Positions 1 through 8,851 of a DNA stretch of 64,000 nt are shown here, piece after piece. The translations under genes and the position numbers were made by a program. Every line of letters begins with the position of its first letter. Within the stretch, counting starts at the first letter, position 1. Under the pieces are notes generated by a model that saw only the letters and a list, made by a program, of their open reading frames with translations, was not told where the DNA came from and searched no databases. This DNA is from Dickeya poaceiphila (GTDB taxonomy: Bacteria > Pseudomonadota > Gammaproteobacteria > Enterobacterales > Enterobacteriaceae): assembly GCF_007858975.2 (NCBI RefSeq), contig NZ_CP042220.2, positions 3,224,001 to 3,288,000 of the forward strand, read 5' to 3'.

Positions 1-451
1 CCCACTCATCGTCTGAGCGAACGGTAACACTCTGGCTGCTATACCCTCGCCGGGGTAGCTCATACACCACGCGGACACGGTCCTTCAGCTCGCCGCTGTC
101 ACTACGCACTTTCGCATCTTTGTTGAGAAAGTCCTGACACGCTGGGGTCAGGAACGCGCCCAATTGAGCAATTTTGGCCGGGTAGTCCACATCACCATTC
201 TTCGGCCAGGCATTGAGTTGCTGGAAAATGTAAAACCCAAAGGCGTAGACCGTGGAGGGCGGTACTTTCCACCATTCACGCGTGCTGCCACTGCGTAAAT
301 CGGGGGGATTGTGGATAGTGAGCTGACGCGGTGCAGACATCCATCCGACAATGGTCATGATGAGCAGCAGCACCAACAGCACAATAATGCCGCGCAACGT
401 CAATATGTGGTTATCACGAGCGCTGACCGCATTACGAAAACGACTCAGCAT
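1..451 (-). CDS. ICE conjugation protein, PFL_4703 (TIGR03746/DUF2895) family, 3' part cut by window edge
   Basis: Translated by hand on the minus strand: about 150 residues from an ATG at 451 that overlaps the stop of the upstream gene (TGATG), running off the left edge. It has a short basic N-terminus (MLSRFRNAVSARDNH), one transmembrane helix at about residues 17-37 and a periplasmic start with the WWKVPPSTVYAFGFYIFQQL-type stretch I associate with this family. Members are inner-membrane components of the type IV secretion-like apparatus of SPI-7/PFGI-1 ICEs, probably VirB8-like in role (inference). It follows the PFL_4702-type genes in the usual order, which supports the call. Confidence 0.8.
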   Translation of the reverse strand, partial: MLSRFRNAVSARDNHILTLRGIIVLLVLLLIMTIVGWMSAPRQLTIHNPPDLRSGSTREWWKVPPSTVYAFGFYIFQQLNAWPKNGDVDYPAKIAQLGAFLTPACQDFLNKDAKVRSDSGELKDRVRVVYELPRRGYSSQSVTVRSDDEW

Positions 452-819
452 CAGCGCCCCCTCGTGATACGAACAGAGCGCTTGATTTGCCAGGGCTGAG
501 ATGACAGGACCAACCCTGAACCCGGAGCCAGGGACAAACGGGCACGGAGCTCCTGGAAGCGACGCCAGATATAGTTATCCGGCTTACCGCGTTTGTAACT
601 GCTGATGTAGTGTCCGCCGATAAAAACAACCAACAGCGGCGTCAACAGCATACAGGTCGGTAATATCACCCATCCCACCAGGGGCAACATCGGCAGAGCC
701 AGGGGTACACCAAGCAGAACGCCAGTTCCAGCAGCCAGTCCCAGCTCGCCCGTGGTAAACCCCTTGTATACGGCCGGAGGGTTATTCAACCGGTCCGGAA
801 GGAAGTCGATCACCGCCAT
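451..819 (-). CDS. ICE membrane protein, TIGR03750 (DUF3487) family
   Basis: 122 aa. Two hydrophobic helices at about residues 30-45 and 48-68, then a conserved basic segment with the YKRGKPDNYIWRRF motif. That layout resembles the VirB3/TraL-like small inner-membrane proteins of conjugative secretion systems; the name rests on the motif and on its place between the TIGR03745 and TIGR03746 genes. Stop overlaps the next gene's start by one base, so translation is probably coupled. Its exact biochemical role is not known to me. Confidence 0.8.
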   Translation of the reverse strand: MAVIDFLPDRLNNPPAVYKGFTTGELGLAAGTGVLLGVPLALPMLPLVGWVILPTCMLLTPLLVVFIGGHYISSYKRGKPDNYIWRRFQELRARLSLAPGSGLVLSSQPWQIKRSVRITRGR

Positions 820-829
820 GCTCCCTCCC

Positions 830-1186
830 TTAGATGATGTCTGCCGCTTTAGTCAGCAACCAGATCACCGCAACCAGCAAGACCACACCAACAACGATAA
901 ACGCACCGAATTCGGTCCACGTCGCTTTTCCCTGACGAACATGGTGAAAACAGCTGATGGCAGCATTGGCTACCACGATAAAGGCGATTACTGCAATCAC
1001 CAGACCACCCAGAGTGGACCCATCTCTGATAATCCCCTTCATTGTGTTAAACAGTCCACCACCGCCACCAGTCGACGGCGCTTCAACAGGTGGCAAGTCG
1101 GCATAAGCACGAAATGACAGGACAGCAAGCAAACAGGCTTGTCCAATACGGTTAAGTAGATTTTTCATAACGTTAAGAATTTCCAT
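830..1186 (-). CDS. ICE membrane protein, TIGR03745 (DUF2976) family
   Basis: 118 aa. A cleavable signal (about residues 1-30, ending AYA), a proline/glycine-rich linker with GGGGG, and two transmembrane helices (about 58-75 and 93-112). Size and layout match the VirB2-like pilin-type proteins of this ICE class (inference). Two starts are possible: ATG 1186, or ATG 1168 giving MKNLLNR; neither has a convincing Shine-Dalgarno sequence and I kept the longer. It sits in the usual gene order between the TIGR03758 and TIGR03750 genes. Confidence 0.78.
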   Translation of the reverse strand: MEILNVMKNLLNRIGQACLLAVLSFRAYADLPPVEAPSTGGGGGLFNTMKGIIRDGSTLGGLVIAVIAFIVVANAAISCFHHVRQGKATWTEFGAFIVVGVVLLVAVIWLLTKAADII

Positions 1187-1189
1187 CGA

Positions 1190-1432
1190 TTAATTGGCAA
1201 AGAAAAAGAGACAAATCACCAGCAGCAGGATGAACCGGAGCACACTGCTCACCATCGTTTCGGTGTCTATCGCCTGACTCCGCCATCCCCGATACAAAGA
1301 AACGAACGTCCATGCGGCTATCAGGAACAACACGACAAAGAGCGTCCCCGTGATCAAGTTGTTGAGTACGGAGGACTCATTGCCCCCGGCACCAATACTC
1401 CATGCTCCACTTTGTGCGCTGGTCATCGGCAT
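1190..1432 (-). CDS. ICE small membrane protein, TIGR03758 (DUF3262) family
   Basis: 80 aa with two hydrophobic helices (about residues 27-46 and 62-79) separated by a short polar loop (RGWRSQAID). Length and layout fit the TIGR03758 family found in SPI-7/PFGI-1 ICEs directly after the RAQPRD gene. Its start overlaps the stop of the RAQPRD gene by one base. Predicted inner-membrane component of the transfer apparatus; no catalytic motif is visible. Confidence 0.75.
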   Translation of the reverse strand: MPMTSAQSGAWSIGAGGNESSVLNNLITGTLFVVLFLIAAWTFVSLYRGWRSQAIDTETMVSSVLRFILLLVICLFFFAN

Positions 1433-1761
1433 CAGCGTGACTCCTGGCTGTACTGGCCAGTGACGTTCATCGGCACAGCGGGCTGCGCCCGGGACGGCTG
1501 TAGATATCGCTCGATACCGAGCTTCATCGCCGTGATGTCGCGCGTAGCACTGGAGTAGTCGAAGTAGTAGCGGGCGGAATCACCCGAGTTCTGACTGGCA
1601 ATCACCTGAGCCCGGTTGAGCGCGGCCTGCACCTGATCCAGTTGACGCATCACCAATGCCAACTCGTCTTTTTCAGAGGCCTGTGCAGCCGCCGAAAACA
1701 AAAAGGAAAAGATGACGACAGAAAGGACACATTTGAGGGGGTTGATAGATCGAACCACCAT
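1432..1761 (-). CDS. ICE RAQPRD family protein (TIGR01690)
   Basis: 109 aa with an N-terminal signal peptide (about residues 1-28, cleaved after AQA), followed by a helical periplasmic domain with the YYFDY segment and, near the end, the RAQP signature from which the family is named. It opens the small-gene cluster 1761 to 1 that encodes membrane parts of the conjugation machine. Upstream lies about 600 bp without a conserved gene, so a promoter for this cluster is expected there, though I could not place one. Confidence 0.82.
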   Translation of the reverse strand: MVVRSINPLKCVLSVVIFSFLFSAAAQASEKDELALVMRQLDQVQAALNRAQVIASQNSGDSARYYFDYSSATRDITAMKLGIERYLQPSRAQPAVPMNVTGQYSQESR

Positions 1762-2360
1762 GTCTCTGCTCCCATAACAGTAACGGTGGGAGCAGAGTGG
1801 CGGATTAGCGTGGAGAGGACAGCACGAAACCCTTTTTCGAGTTAGAAAAATTTACTGTACGTTCTCAATCTATGACTGATGTATTACCAACGATGAACGA
1901 CTCTAGTACCCCAAACATCACGGACTCCATTAATATGACAAACAGCATCGCACATTGATGCTTCACTTCTCATCGTGCGAGGTCTGCGCAAGTGGGGGGA
2001 TTAACTCACACAGGTGTAGCGCTATTATACAAAGTTATTTAGACTTGCTGCCGTAACACTTTATCTGAACACATAGTGTTATGCTGGACCAATAATCAAT
2101 GTGCGAAATTATTTATTTTACTGTCGTAATGTTTAACGCATCATATTGGTATAAAAAAGGAGTAAGCCTAGAGTGTTCGCTAGTAAGCTCGAGTCGAAAA
2201 AACCACTTCTCTTCAGTGGTTTCAGCTTGAGGTCTTTTTAAAAATCTAGATTTACCACCTCCATACGATAGTTCCTGGACACTAATCTCAGGGAATACTT
2301 AATTTGCACAGCTCAGTACAAACAAATACGAAAAAGTATTTTTGACATAGAGAGATAAAA
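1762..2360. other. AT-rich intergenic stretch between transfer genes
   Basis: No plausible coding region seen. Two hairpins are visible: arms TAACACT/AGTGTTA at 2054-2060 and 2075-2081, and arms AAACCACT/AGTGGTTT at 2200-2207 and 2215-2222. Neither is followed by a clear T-run. The base composition is like the plus-strand cargo gene to its right and unlike the ICE backbone, so most of it probably arrived with that gene (inference). Confidence 0.5.
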
Positions 2361-2699
2361 ATGAAAGTAAGTTATCTTATGGAAGAATCAGTTACAGTAA
2401 GGAATGAAAAGGGTTCATCAAGAAAGACCGATCCAAACTGTAAAACATGGATTAAGCATTGGGAAAATTATAGCGGAAAGAAAGCCAATAGTTGTTCTAT
2501 TAAAGGATGCAAGGAAACAGATGATTTAGTTGGTGCTCATGTGTTAAGACCATACGCTAAAAATGAAGACTATAAAAAACATCCATATATTATCCCTATG
2601 TGTGACACTCATAACGGAAAGTCTCACGAGGAAGAGCAAACGACAAAACCGAATACAACATTTGTTTGGGCAAATGTAAGTGAGACCTGCGGAGAATAA
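2361..2699 (+). CDS. AT-rich cargo gene, HNH-like zinc-binding protein of unknown role
   Basis: 112 aa, the only plus-strand gene within the ICE backbone. It contains a pattern typical of HNH-type zinc folds: CSIKGC near residue 46-51, GAHVLRP near 60, and IIPMCDTHNGKS near 78-89, i.e. two CxxxxC / CxxH pairs around a histidine. A complete catalytic ββα-Me motif is not certain, so nuclease activity is a guess. Codons are AT-rich compared with the neighbouring pil and tra genes, which suggests recent transfer. It separates the TIGR03747 gene from the RAQPRD cluster, a position where such elements often carry cargo. Start chosen at the first ATG with a weak purine-rich leader (agagagat). Confidence 0.6.
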   Translation: MKVSYLMEESVTVRNEKGSSRKTDPNCKTWIKHWENYSGKKANSCSIKGCKETDDLVGAHVLRPYAKNEDYKKHPYIIPMCDTHNGKSHEEEQTTKPNTTFVWANVSETCGE

Positions 2700-2770
2700 A
2701 CAAACTAGACCAACTCATTGTAAAATAATAATCAAACTAATTATTAAATAAATCAAAAACAGATGAACCA

Positions 2771-2830
2771 GTGTGGCTAACTCAACTTCGATTGCGACAG
2801 TGTTTGCATAAGAAACAGAATTAGCCACAC
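2771..2830. repeat. 10-bp perfect inverted repeat with 40-bp spacer
   Basis: Arms GTGTGGCTAA (2771-2780) and TTAGCCACAC (2821-2830). It lies between the cargo gene's 3' end and the truncated minus-strand leader. It could be a weak terminator or an end of the inserted segment; no T-run follows. Confidence 0.5.
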
Positions 2831-2846
2831 ATTTAACATCACCGAT

Positions 2847-2882
2847 CTATTCAATCTCAGCAGTGGAATTACTATCCATCAT
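2847..2882 (-). pseudogene. 11-codon leader-like ORF with strong ribosome binding site, probable truncated gene start
   Basis: Ten bases after the TIGR03747 stop there is GAGGAG spaced five bases from ATG, then only 11 codons (MMDSNSTAEIE) before TAG. The signal is better than that of many real genes nearby. The simplest reading is that the 5' end of a former downstream gene survived when the AT-rich cargo segment was inserted. A functional mini-leader is an alternative. Confidence 0.4.
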
Positions 2883-2892
2883 AAACTCCTCA

Positions 2893-3666
2893 CTACAGGT
2901 ATTTTTTAAATGCGCCCATCGTCACCGAGATAACTCCCCCCAGCAGTATTGCGGCAGGCAAAATCAGCAGATTCGGCCATACAGCCGTTGGCCAGCCGAG
3001 ATAGAGCATGGTCGGACCGTAGAACGCTGGTTTGATAAAGCGTTTGGCATGGTGATAAAGAAAACTGGATTCATAACCGGCGCCGTAGCGCCGTAAATCG
3101 CGCCGAACCAGCCCATCTACAACCCCGGTGATTATGACCAGGACAAAGAGAGGGATTGAGAGAACGAGGATGCACACCCGGATGACGTAGATGAGCGTCA
3201 CGTACATCATCGCCTCCAGGTACTCCCCCACCCACATCGCCAGGGATCTTCCTGTCTGGCTAATCGCCTCCAGCAGCTCACCACGACGATGGCCTGCTGC
3301 CGTTTGGGGAGCCGCACTGCCGTTCAGCCAGCTAATAAAGCCGGTATCAACAAACCCCCACTGATAGACCCGGTTCACTACGTGATTCATCGTGATAACC
3401 GGTTCCGACATCAACAAACTGCGGGTAAAGCCTTCTGATAAGTAGGCGCTTTCTGTATGCAGAACTTCACGGCTATGCTCCGCCCCAGCTGTCGGCCAAA
3501 TCAGCGTCATGCAGGCAAACTCAACAATAATGCTGACCAGCCACGCCGCCAGAAAAATCCCCACCAGTTTCCACGGCAAATCCCAGAGCAGAAACATGAT
3601 CGGCCCTGACTGTTTCGGTGGAGCGGCAGGCCGCTGTTGCTGTGATTGTTGTTGCGTCTGTGCCAT
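2893..3666 (-). CDS. ICE membrane protein, TIGR03747 (DUF4400) family
   Basis: 257 aa from ATG 3666, which overlaps the TraD stop codon. A GTG one codon upstream is less likely. A Gln-rich N-terminus (QTQQQSQQQRP) is followed by about four transmembrane segments (about residues 27-50, 152-180, 217-233 and 235-252). The gene directly follows TraD, as in other SPI-7/PFGI-1 elements, and is expected to act with the coupling protein in the inner membrane. No enzymatic motif seen. Confidence 0.8.
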   Translation of the reverse strand: MAQTQQQSQQQRPAAPPKQSGPIMFLLWDLPWKLVGIFLAAWLVSIIVEFACMTLIWPTAGAEHSREVLHTESAYLSEGFTRSLLMSEPVITMNHVVNRVYQWGFVDTGFISWLNGSAAPQTAAGHRRGELLEAISQTGRSLAMWVGEYLEAMMYVTLIYVIRVCILVLSIPLFVLVIITGVVDGLVRRDLRRYGAGYESSFLYHHAKRFIKPAFYGPTMLYLGWPTAVWPNLLILPAAILLGGVISVTMGAFKKYL

Positions 3667-5750
3667 CACGCCGCTCCCTGGCTCAAGGGCGCGTCTATGC
3701 CAGGCTCAGACCACCAGGACTCCGCCGTTCTGTAGTTACGCTGCATGTATTCCGCTATTTTCTCGATGCTCTCCGGCATCAAGGGATCATTTTCGGATGC
3801 CGGCAACGGCATCCGAATCTTCCACAACTTGCCCCCCTCAAGTAACGCAAAAGCTTGCCCTTTCGGCAGGTTGATCACATCTGCCGGCGTTATCATCGGC
3901 ATCCGCACTGAGCTCACGCTATCCTGAACATTACTGGTGAAATCGCTGCCATGCTCCGGGTTAGACACATCCGTCACACCAGACATCAGCGTCTTGGTAT
4001 AGACGTCGACTTCAGGCAACTGACTGGTGAGCAGCTCGGCGGTGGTGTTCTCACGAACACGCAGCATGATGAGCGAGTTAAAGTTGCCTACAACCTGCGC
4101 CGCCTTCGCTGCACTGCCGATGCGAGCCTCAATATCAGAGACCGTCTGTGTATATGCAGAAACCTGTATCCCTGCGCCCCCGCCTTTGTTGATCAAGGGA
4201 ATGAACTCGTCGCCCATCAATTCGTTAAATTCGTCACAGTGGAGGTTAATCGGGGTTTTCTCGGTATTGTCCAACCCTTCGCCGAGACCAAATTTGTAGA
4301 TATGGCCAGCTACAGAAACAAGGTCGGCAAACATGGAATTGCCGACCGCCGATGCCACCGCCGCATCGGACAGCGCATCCAGGCCAATGTAGACAACGCC
4401 TTTCTTACGGATAACATCGAGCCAGTTGAAGATGGGGCGGGGGTCGTCCATATCGTCGTAATCCGGTGACAGCAGCCCCGCTGTCTTACCGGTGGTGAGT
4501 TTTTCCAGCAACGGCAGGAGACTCGCAACTATCTTGTCGAAATAGGTACGGTCATAGCGCACCGCGGAGCGCAGCCCATCCAGTACCGGATCATATACCA
4601 GTGCCTTGGCCGCCTCGCTGCCGAGCACGGTTTCCAGCGCCCAGACTTTCATTGCGTTCGGCTGCCCGGACAAATTGCGGGGAAGGTTACGTTCGTCCAG
4701 CGTGGACAGCAGGTTCTCCGCGTCTATCAGCAACTGGGGGGCCACTCTGGCCAGCAGGCTCTCCGCATAGCTCTCGTACAATTCCCCGATGTTGGTCACA
4801 TAACGCAACACCAGGGTGTAATCCGGGCGCTGCCCCTGAGCCACCAGCGCGCGAGCAACGATATTGACGAAACGCCACGCAAATTCTTTAAATGCCGCGG
4901 AATTGCCCTCCCCGGACAACTGCCCTGAGATACGTGAAGCAACTTCTGACACGCGGCTGAACCGCCCAATGGCGTTATAGCGGGCGCTGATGTCTGGCCA
5001 GCCCAGATGAAACACATAAAATTCATTTTCCCGGCCGGATCGCCGGGCTTCTGCCCACATACGCCGCAGCAGGTCAGCATCCCCTTTCGGGTCAAAGACG
5101 ATAGTCACGTCCCCCCGACGTATATCCTGCGTGATCAACAATTCAGCCAGTCGGGTCTTGCCAACGCGGGTGGTCCCAATCACCAGCATATGACCAACAC
5201 GCTCTCCCAGGTCATAGCTGACATCCTGCTCATCCGGCTCCACACCGTGGTAAATCGAGCTGCCCCCCACCGGCGGCAAAGGGCGTGCCGGGTTCAGCGG
5301 CGAATCCCATCGCGTCAACTTGCATAATGCCGGCACATGTTCAAATCGCTGCTCCAGTGATCGGGCCGCCCGATAAAGCGCCCCGGGCTGGACAAAATGA
5401 GCCAGCTCTGGCCGACGCGCCTCCATCACTCGCTGGGTATGTATCGGCGTCCAGGCAAAACCACGCCCCAGGAATAACCGTTTATGGCTGACCGGAATTT
5501 GATGACTGGACACAACGTAACGCGGCAGGCGCCGGATATTACGGCGATAACGCAATATCCGCAGTCCCTCCCTCGTCCTCTTCATCGCCAGTACACCAAA
5601 TCCGACCGCAGGCACCCAACTGACAGACGGGGCCAGTGCAATCGACCAGGGAGCAGTCAGGCACAGACAAGTCGCACAGCTGGCGACAATGGCCGTATTC
5701 AGCTCAACGGCTGGCCGCAACAGCGATTCAATCACATATTTATGGCTCAT
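3666..5750 (-). CDS. traD: Conjugative coupling factor TraD, SXT/TOL subfamily (TIGR03743)
   Basis: About 694 aa from ATG 5750 (MSHKYVIESLLRP). Longer frames extend upstream into the preceding gene. N-terminal membrane helices lie at about residues 20-55, then a Walker A motif GTTRVGKT at about 192-199, a VFDPKGD strand shortly after, and a C-terminal DEFNELMGDEF block. The protein is the hexameric ATPase that recruits relaxosome DNA to the secretion channel at the inner membrane. It overlaps the preceding 108-aa membrane gene by 11 bases and the following gene by one, indicating translational coupling. Confidence 0.92.
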   Translation of the reverse strand: MSHKYVIESLLRPAVELNTAIVASCATCLCLTAPWSIALAPSVSWVPAVGFGVLAMKRTREGLRILRYRRNIRRLPRYVVSSHQIPVSHKRLFLGRGFAWTPIHTQRVMEARRPELAHFVQPGALYRAARSLEQRFEHVPALCKLTRWDSPLNPARPLPPVGGSSIYHGVEPDEQDVSYDLGERVGHMLVIGTTRVGKTRLAELLITQDIRRGDVTIVFDPKGDADLLRRMWAEARRSGRENEFYVFHLGWPDISARYNAIGRFSRVSEVASRISGQLSGEGNSAAFKEFAWRFVNIVARALVAQGQRPDYTLVLRYVTNIGELYESYAESLLARVAPQLLIDAENLLSTLDERNLPRNLSGQPNAMKVWALETVLGSEAAKALVYDPVLDGLRSAVRYDRTYFDKIVASLLPLLEKLTTGKTAGLLSPDYDDMDDPRPIFNWLDVIRKKGVVYIGLDALSDAAVASAVGNSMFADLVSVAGHIYKFGLGEGLDNTEKTPINLHCDEFNELMGDEFIPLINKGGGAGIQVSAYTQTVSDIEARIGSAAKAAQVVGNFNSLIMLRVRENTTAELLTSQLPEVDVYTKTLMSGVTDVSNPEHGSDFTSNVQDSVSSVRMPMITPADVINLPKGQAFALLEGGKLWKIRMPLPASENDPLMPESIEKIAEYMQRNYRTAESWWSEPGIDAPLSQGAA

Positions 5751-6066
5751 GGCGCGATACCCCCGAGGCCTCGACGATTCGACTGTTCGCATTCACATTC
5801 ACAGTAAAGATCCACTGGATCACCAGATAAAACAGCAGGAAACCCAACCAGTAATGCATCAGCAGGTCAGCAATATGCTCATCTTCAAAAAATGCCCTGA
5901 TATAGAGGAAATAATCATGCAGCGAGAACAACAGCAGCGGGATAACGACCAGGCATCCGATCCCAAATAACGGGAAAAGAAGCACTGCTTTAAACACAAA
6001 AATCATGGCCTCCCGGCCGCTCGTCACACCAAAGAGCAGAAAAAAACGCGACAGGTAATACATCAT
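5740..6066 (-). CDS. Small ICE membrane protein upstream of traD
   Basis: 108 aa, strongly hydrophobic with helices at about residues 20-48 and 68-90 and few charged residues between. It starts two bases after the stop of the PFL_4695-type gene and overlaps traD by 11 bases. I do not recognise a named family with confidence. The position suggests an accessory inner-membrane protein for TraD. Confidence 0.7.
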   Translation of the reverse strand: MMYYLSRFFLLFGVTSGREAMIFVFKAVLLFPLFGIGCLVVIPLLLFSLHDYFLYIRAFFEDEHIADLLMHYWLGFLLFYLVIQWIFTVNVNANSRIVEASGVSRHEP

Positions 6067-6068
6067 GA

Positions 6069-6599
6069 TTATTTCCCCTTCCCACAGCCGCTCAGTCCAA
6101 TAGCACCGGCGGTGACCAGGACCGGGTAGTGCGACAACTTCAGACGTCTGGCCAGATCGCTGCCATTAACCGGCAAAATAGTGATATCCGGGTAATCAGC
6201 CTGGATAGCCCGGAACAGACTCTCATCCGGTACACTGACCATCAGTACCGTAGCCGCCATTTCTTTGAGTTGTGGATAGCAGTGACGCAATATCGCCAGA
6301 GAGCGCTGATCATCCCCAAACAGAAATAGCGGTTGCATACCCGGCAGCGATACCGCTCGTTCCGTCTCAACGCCAGGGGACAATTCTGGGGTACGAATTG
6401 GCATCATGGACGACACGAACGTCCGCCGGATCAACCCAGTTTGAGGCGTGTTTTCCGGCATACGAACCTCATCCTGAACCGGGTTAATTGCCGAAAAATA
6501 GCGATCGGTCGACTCTCCCCCCAGGTCCGCCACCACCGTCAACGCCATAGCGGCAGCCGGCACAACAAAACAAAGAGAACACAACAGAATACGGATCAT
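6069..6599 (-). CDS. ICE protein, PFL_4695 (TIGR03765) family
   Basis: 176 aa with an N-terminal signal peptide (about residues 1-19, AMA) and a periplasmic domain with YFSAINPVQDEVR and a C-terminal LSHYPVLVTAGAIG stretch. The late region resembles the thioredoxin-like fold seen in TrbC/TraW-type proteins (inference). It overlaps the lytic transglycosylase gene by four bases. Presumed periplasmic component of the mating apparatus. Confidence 0.75.
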   Translation of the reverse strand: MIRILLCSLCFVVPAAAMALTVVADLGGESTDRYFSAINPVQDEVRMPENTPQTGLIRRTFVSSMMPIRTPELSPGVETERAVSLPGMQPLFLFGDDQRSLAILRHCYPQLKEMAATVLMVSVPDESLFRAIQADYPDITILPVNGSDLARRLKLSHYPVLVTAGAIGLSGCGKGK

Positions 6600-7219
6600 T
6601 TACCGGGCTCCACCCAGGTCAACTGGGACAAAGACGTGGCAGACGCCACAGAAAGGGGTTTCGTTTTCTGACGGGTATCCCCCATCGCATCCAGCTTGCT
6701 GCGAACGATGGCCATATACACCCGGGCCGCCTGTCCGCCGGCGGGATGGTGATAACACCCTGCAGCCCGGAGCCAACTTCCGGGACTGGAGTCGTAACAG
6801 GCGCGCAGCAGTCGTGCCGCCACACGCAGGTTGAGATAGGGATCAAACGCATCGTGTAACGATGGGAAAAGATGACCGTTCCAGCCGAGATTGACCTGGG
6901 CAATACCGACATCAATGCGTTTGAGGGGATACACCCGGATAAATGACAACAGCGCCGCCATCGCTTTCTCACGGGTCTCATAGCGATATCCCGTCCCCGC
7001 AACGTTAATCGTCCATGGCCACGGACGTACCCGCCCCCCTGCCAGCTTTTTGGAGCTTTCAGCCAACGCCAACGAGTAAAGAGATTCAACCGGGACCCGC
7101 TCGTCCTGCGCAATCTGTTGGTAAGCCCAGGGAATATCCAGGACAAAGTCAGTTGCCGATGATGTCAACGGCATCATCAGAGAAAACAACAAAGTGATTA
7201 AAACGCCGCAATTTGCCAT
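6596..7219 (-). CDS. Lytic transglycosylase-like protein (SLT fold) of the conjugation cluster
   Basis: 207 aa from ATG 7219 (MANCGVLITLLFS). The longer frame is entirely inside the preceding gene. Signal peptide at about 1-22, then an SLT-like domain: LYSLALAESSKK carries the expected catalytic Glu in an ALAES context, followed by IDVGIAQVNLGWNG, the usual GxxQV block, and AARLLRACY. It would cut peptidoglycan locally to let the transfer channel assemble. It overlaps the TIGR03759 gene by 22 bases. Confidence 0.8.
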   Translation of the reverse strand: MANCGVLITLLFSLMMPLTSSATDFVLDIPWAYQQIAQDERVPVESLYSLALAESSKKLAGGRVRPWPWTINVAGTGYRYETREKAMAALLSFIRVYPLKRIDVGIAQVNLGWNGHLFPSLHDAFDPYLNLRVAARLLRACYDSSPGSWLRAAGCYHHPAGGQAARVYMAIVRSKLDAMGDTRQKTKPLSVASATSLSQLTWVEPGK

Positions 7220-7938
7220 CCGCCGTTCTCCCCTTGTTGCAAGACCACAGGCATTTGCCCCTGGCCATACTGCATCCATAACCCCTTGTCATGGTTCAGG
7301 GTAATCTGCCGGCTGCGCACCCGATCAACCGGTATCCGGTGGGCTATCGCCCAGTTACGCACCTTGTCATCACTGCCATTGCTGTCGACCAAGTAAATGT
7401 CTACCGGCCTGTTATCAGCCAGGATAGCGGCGAGACGCGCATCACAACGCGAACAGTTGTCCTGCACAAAAAGAGCCAGTCGCCCCGATGTGTCATGAGC
7501 GATACCTGTGGCATTACCCATATTGACGGCCAGTGAATTCGGGTACAGGCGCGTCCACGCCGCATTCACTTCACGCTGAAACGCCAACTCTTTTTCAGTA
7601 CGCTGGAACTCCTGCTTTACCCACAGCTCAGCCAGTCTGCGGCGGTCGGTCGGATTGTCGCTTTCAATCCCCAACGCCGTCAGCGGATCAAGCCCTGGTG
7701 ACTGCACACCACGCGGTCCCTTCATCAGTTGCTGGTAGCGCTGCCATTCGTTTGCACTCAACCCCCACGCACTGGCCTGACGTTGCTGCTCTTCACGGAC
7801 AATCGACTGCAACTCGGATGAAAGTGACTGAGACTGCTGAACACTGGAATCCTGTTTATCTGCAGCCAGCGCTATCGAACAAACGGACAGCAGCAATACG
7901 CCGCCGGCCAGTTTCCTGGATTTATAATTCATGATCAT
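7198..7938 (-). CDS. ICE protein, TIGR03759 family, periplasmic with CxxC
   Basis: 246 aa; signal peptide to about residue 25 (SIALAAD), a Gln-rich helical middle, and a C-terminal thioredoxin-like half with the CSRC pair in DNCSRCDARLAAI. The CxxC spacing suggests disulfide chemistry or structural use in the periplasm (inference). ATG 7938 is preceded by a GAGGTAAC leader. It is followed by the transglycosylase gene with overlap. Confidence 0.8.
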   Translation of the reverse strand: MIMNYKSRKLAGGVLLLSVCSIALAADKQDSSVQQSQSLSSELQSIVREEQQRQASAWGLSANEWQRYQQLMKGPRGVQSPGLDPLTALGIESDNPTDRRRLAELWVKQEFQRTEKELAFQREVNAAWTRLYPNSLAVNMGNATGIAHDTSGRLALFVQDNCSRCDARLAAILADNRPVDIYLVDSNGSDDKVRNWAIAHRIPVDRVRSRQITLNHDKGLWMQYGQGQMPVVLQQGENGGWQIAAF

Positions 7939-7942
7939 GGTG

Positions 7943-8851
7943 TTACCTCAGGGGAATAGATTGGGAATGGCCGTTGACGGTGAAGTGAGCCTGGCCACCA
8001 TCAACCGCCGTCAGTGTCCAGCCGGAAAGGCTGTCGCCGGGAGATAAGAGACGAACCTGTGATAATGATGTCGGCGCATCGGCAGGCGATGCGACCAGAA
8101 ACATCTGCCCGCCCCGGCGCTCCACACCATTCACGACGAAAGGTGGAGACAGCGATTTATCATACTCTCTAATGCGAGGTCCCCGAGTCAGGGACTTTTT
8201 TTTTACGGTCTCTTTGGCAGCTGAGGCACCTTCTGTCGTCGACGTCGTGGCGGATTTTTCCGCTTTGCGGTCAGCGGTCATTTTTGACCACTGTTCTTTC
8301 CAGTCAGACAGGGCATTAAACTGCAACTGCAACGTTTCCAGCGCTTGCCGTTCTGCCGCCTGCGCGGTACTCAGACGCTGTATACTCTGTGTATTTTCAG
8401 CAACCTGTTGTTGCACCGCGTTACGCGATTGCTCAACTGTCGTTAACCGGTCAGCCAGGGCCTGTGCATCCTGACGAGATAGAAACTCAGCAGAAAAGCC
8501 CGTTAGCCGCCCTTCAATTGTCGCGATAGACTCTGACAGCTTGCTCAGATTCCCCGCCCGGAAAGCCGCTTCGAGCGATGTCATTCTGATTTGCTGCAGA
8601 CTCAGCTCATTGAGCAGATAAGCGTTGCAAGCCAGACTCGCAGTGATGATGACCACTTTACCAACACGCCAGATAGTCATCAGAAGCGAGGCAAAAGGAG
8701 GAGTGGATTTACTTTCACGGCTCTGCCGGAAGATAAACCCGTTTTTTACTGGCTTCTCATCGGGTAGCGACGAGACGGCAGGAGAAACGGCGGGCTCCTC
8801 AACCGAAAACGAAATAGCGGCTTCCGCTTCGGTGAGTGTTTCGGTCGTCAT
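7943..8851 (-). CDS. Membrane-anchored coiled-coil protein between pilV and the tra cluster
   Basis: About 302 aa. I chose ATG 8851 (MTTETLTEAE) because AAAGGA lies seven bases upstream; an in-frame ATG at 8869 lacks such a site. A cytoplasmic Pro/Glu-rich tail is followed by one transmembrane helix (about residues 65-85), a long Gln-rich predicted coiled coil (about 95-190), a Lys/Ser-rich linker and a C-terminal β-rich domain. The organisation resembles TraP/PilP-like inner-membrane proteins of thin-pilus systems, but I cannot name the family. It probably links the pilus operon to the mating apparatus. Confidence 0.7.
   Translation of the reverse strand: MTTETLTEAEAAISFSVEEPAVSPAVSSLPDEKPVKNGFIFRQSRESKSTPPFASLLMTIWRVGKVVIITASLACNAYLLNELSLQQIRMTSLEAAFRAGNLSKLSESIATIEGRLTGFSAEFLSRQDAQALADRLTTVEQSRNAVQQQVAENTQSIQRLSTAQAAERQALETLQLQFNALSDWKEQWSKMTADRKAEKSATTSTTEGASAAKETVKKKSLTRGPRIREYDKSLSPPFVVNGVERRGGQMFLVASPADAPTSLSQVRLLSPGDSLSGWTLTAVDGGQAHFTVNGHSQSIPLR

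Noticed and set aside
3951..4469. 172-codon plus-strand frame inside traD
   Set aside because: Antisense shadow of conserved TraD coding sequence; no ribosome site or domain.
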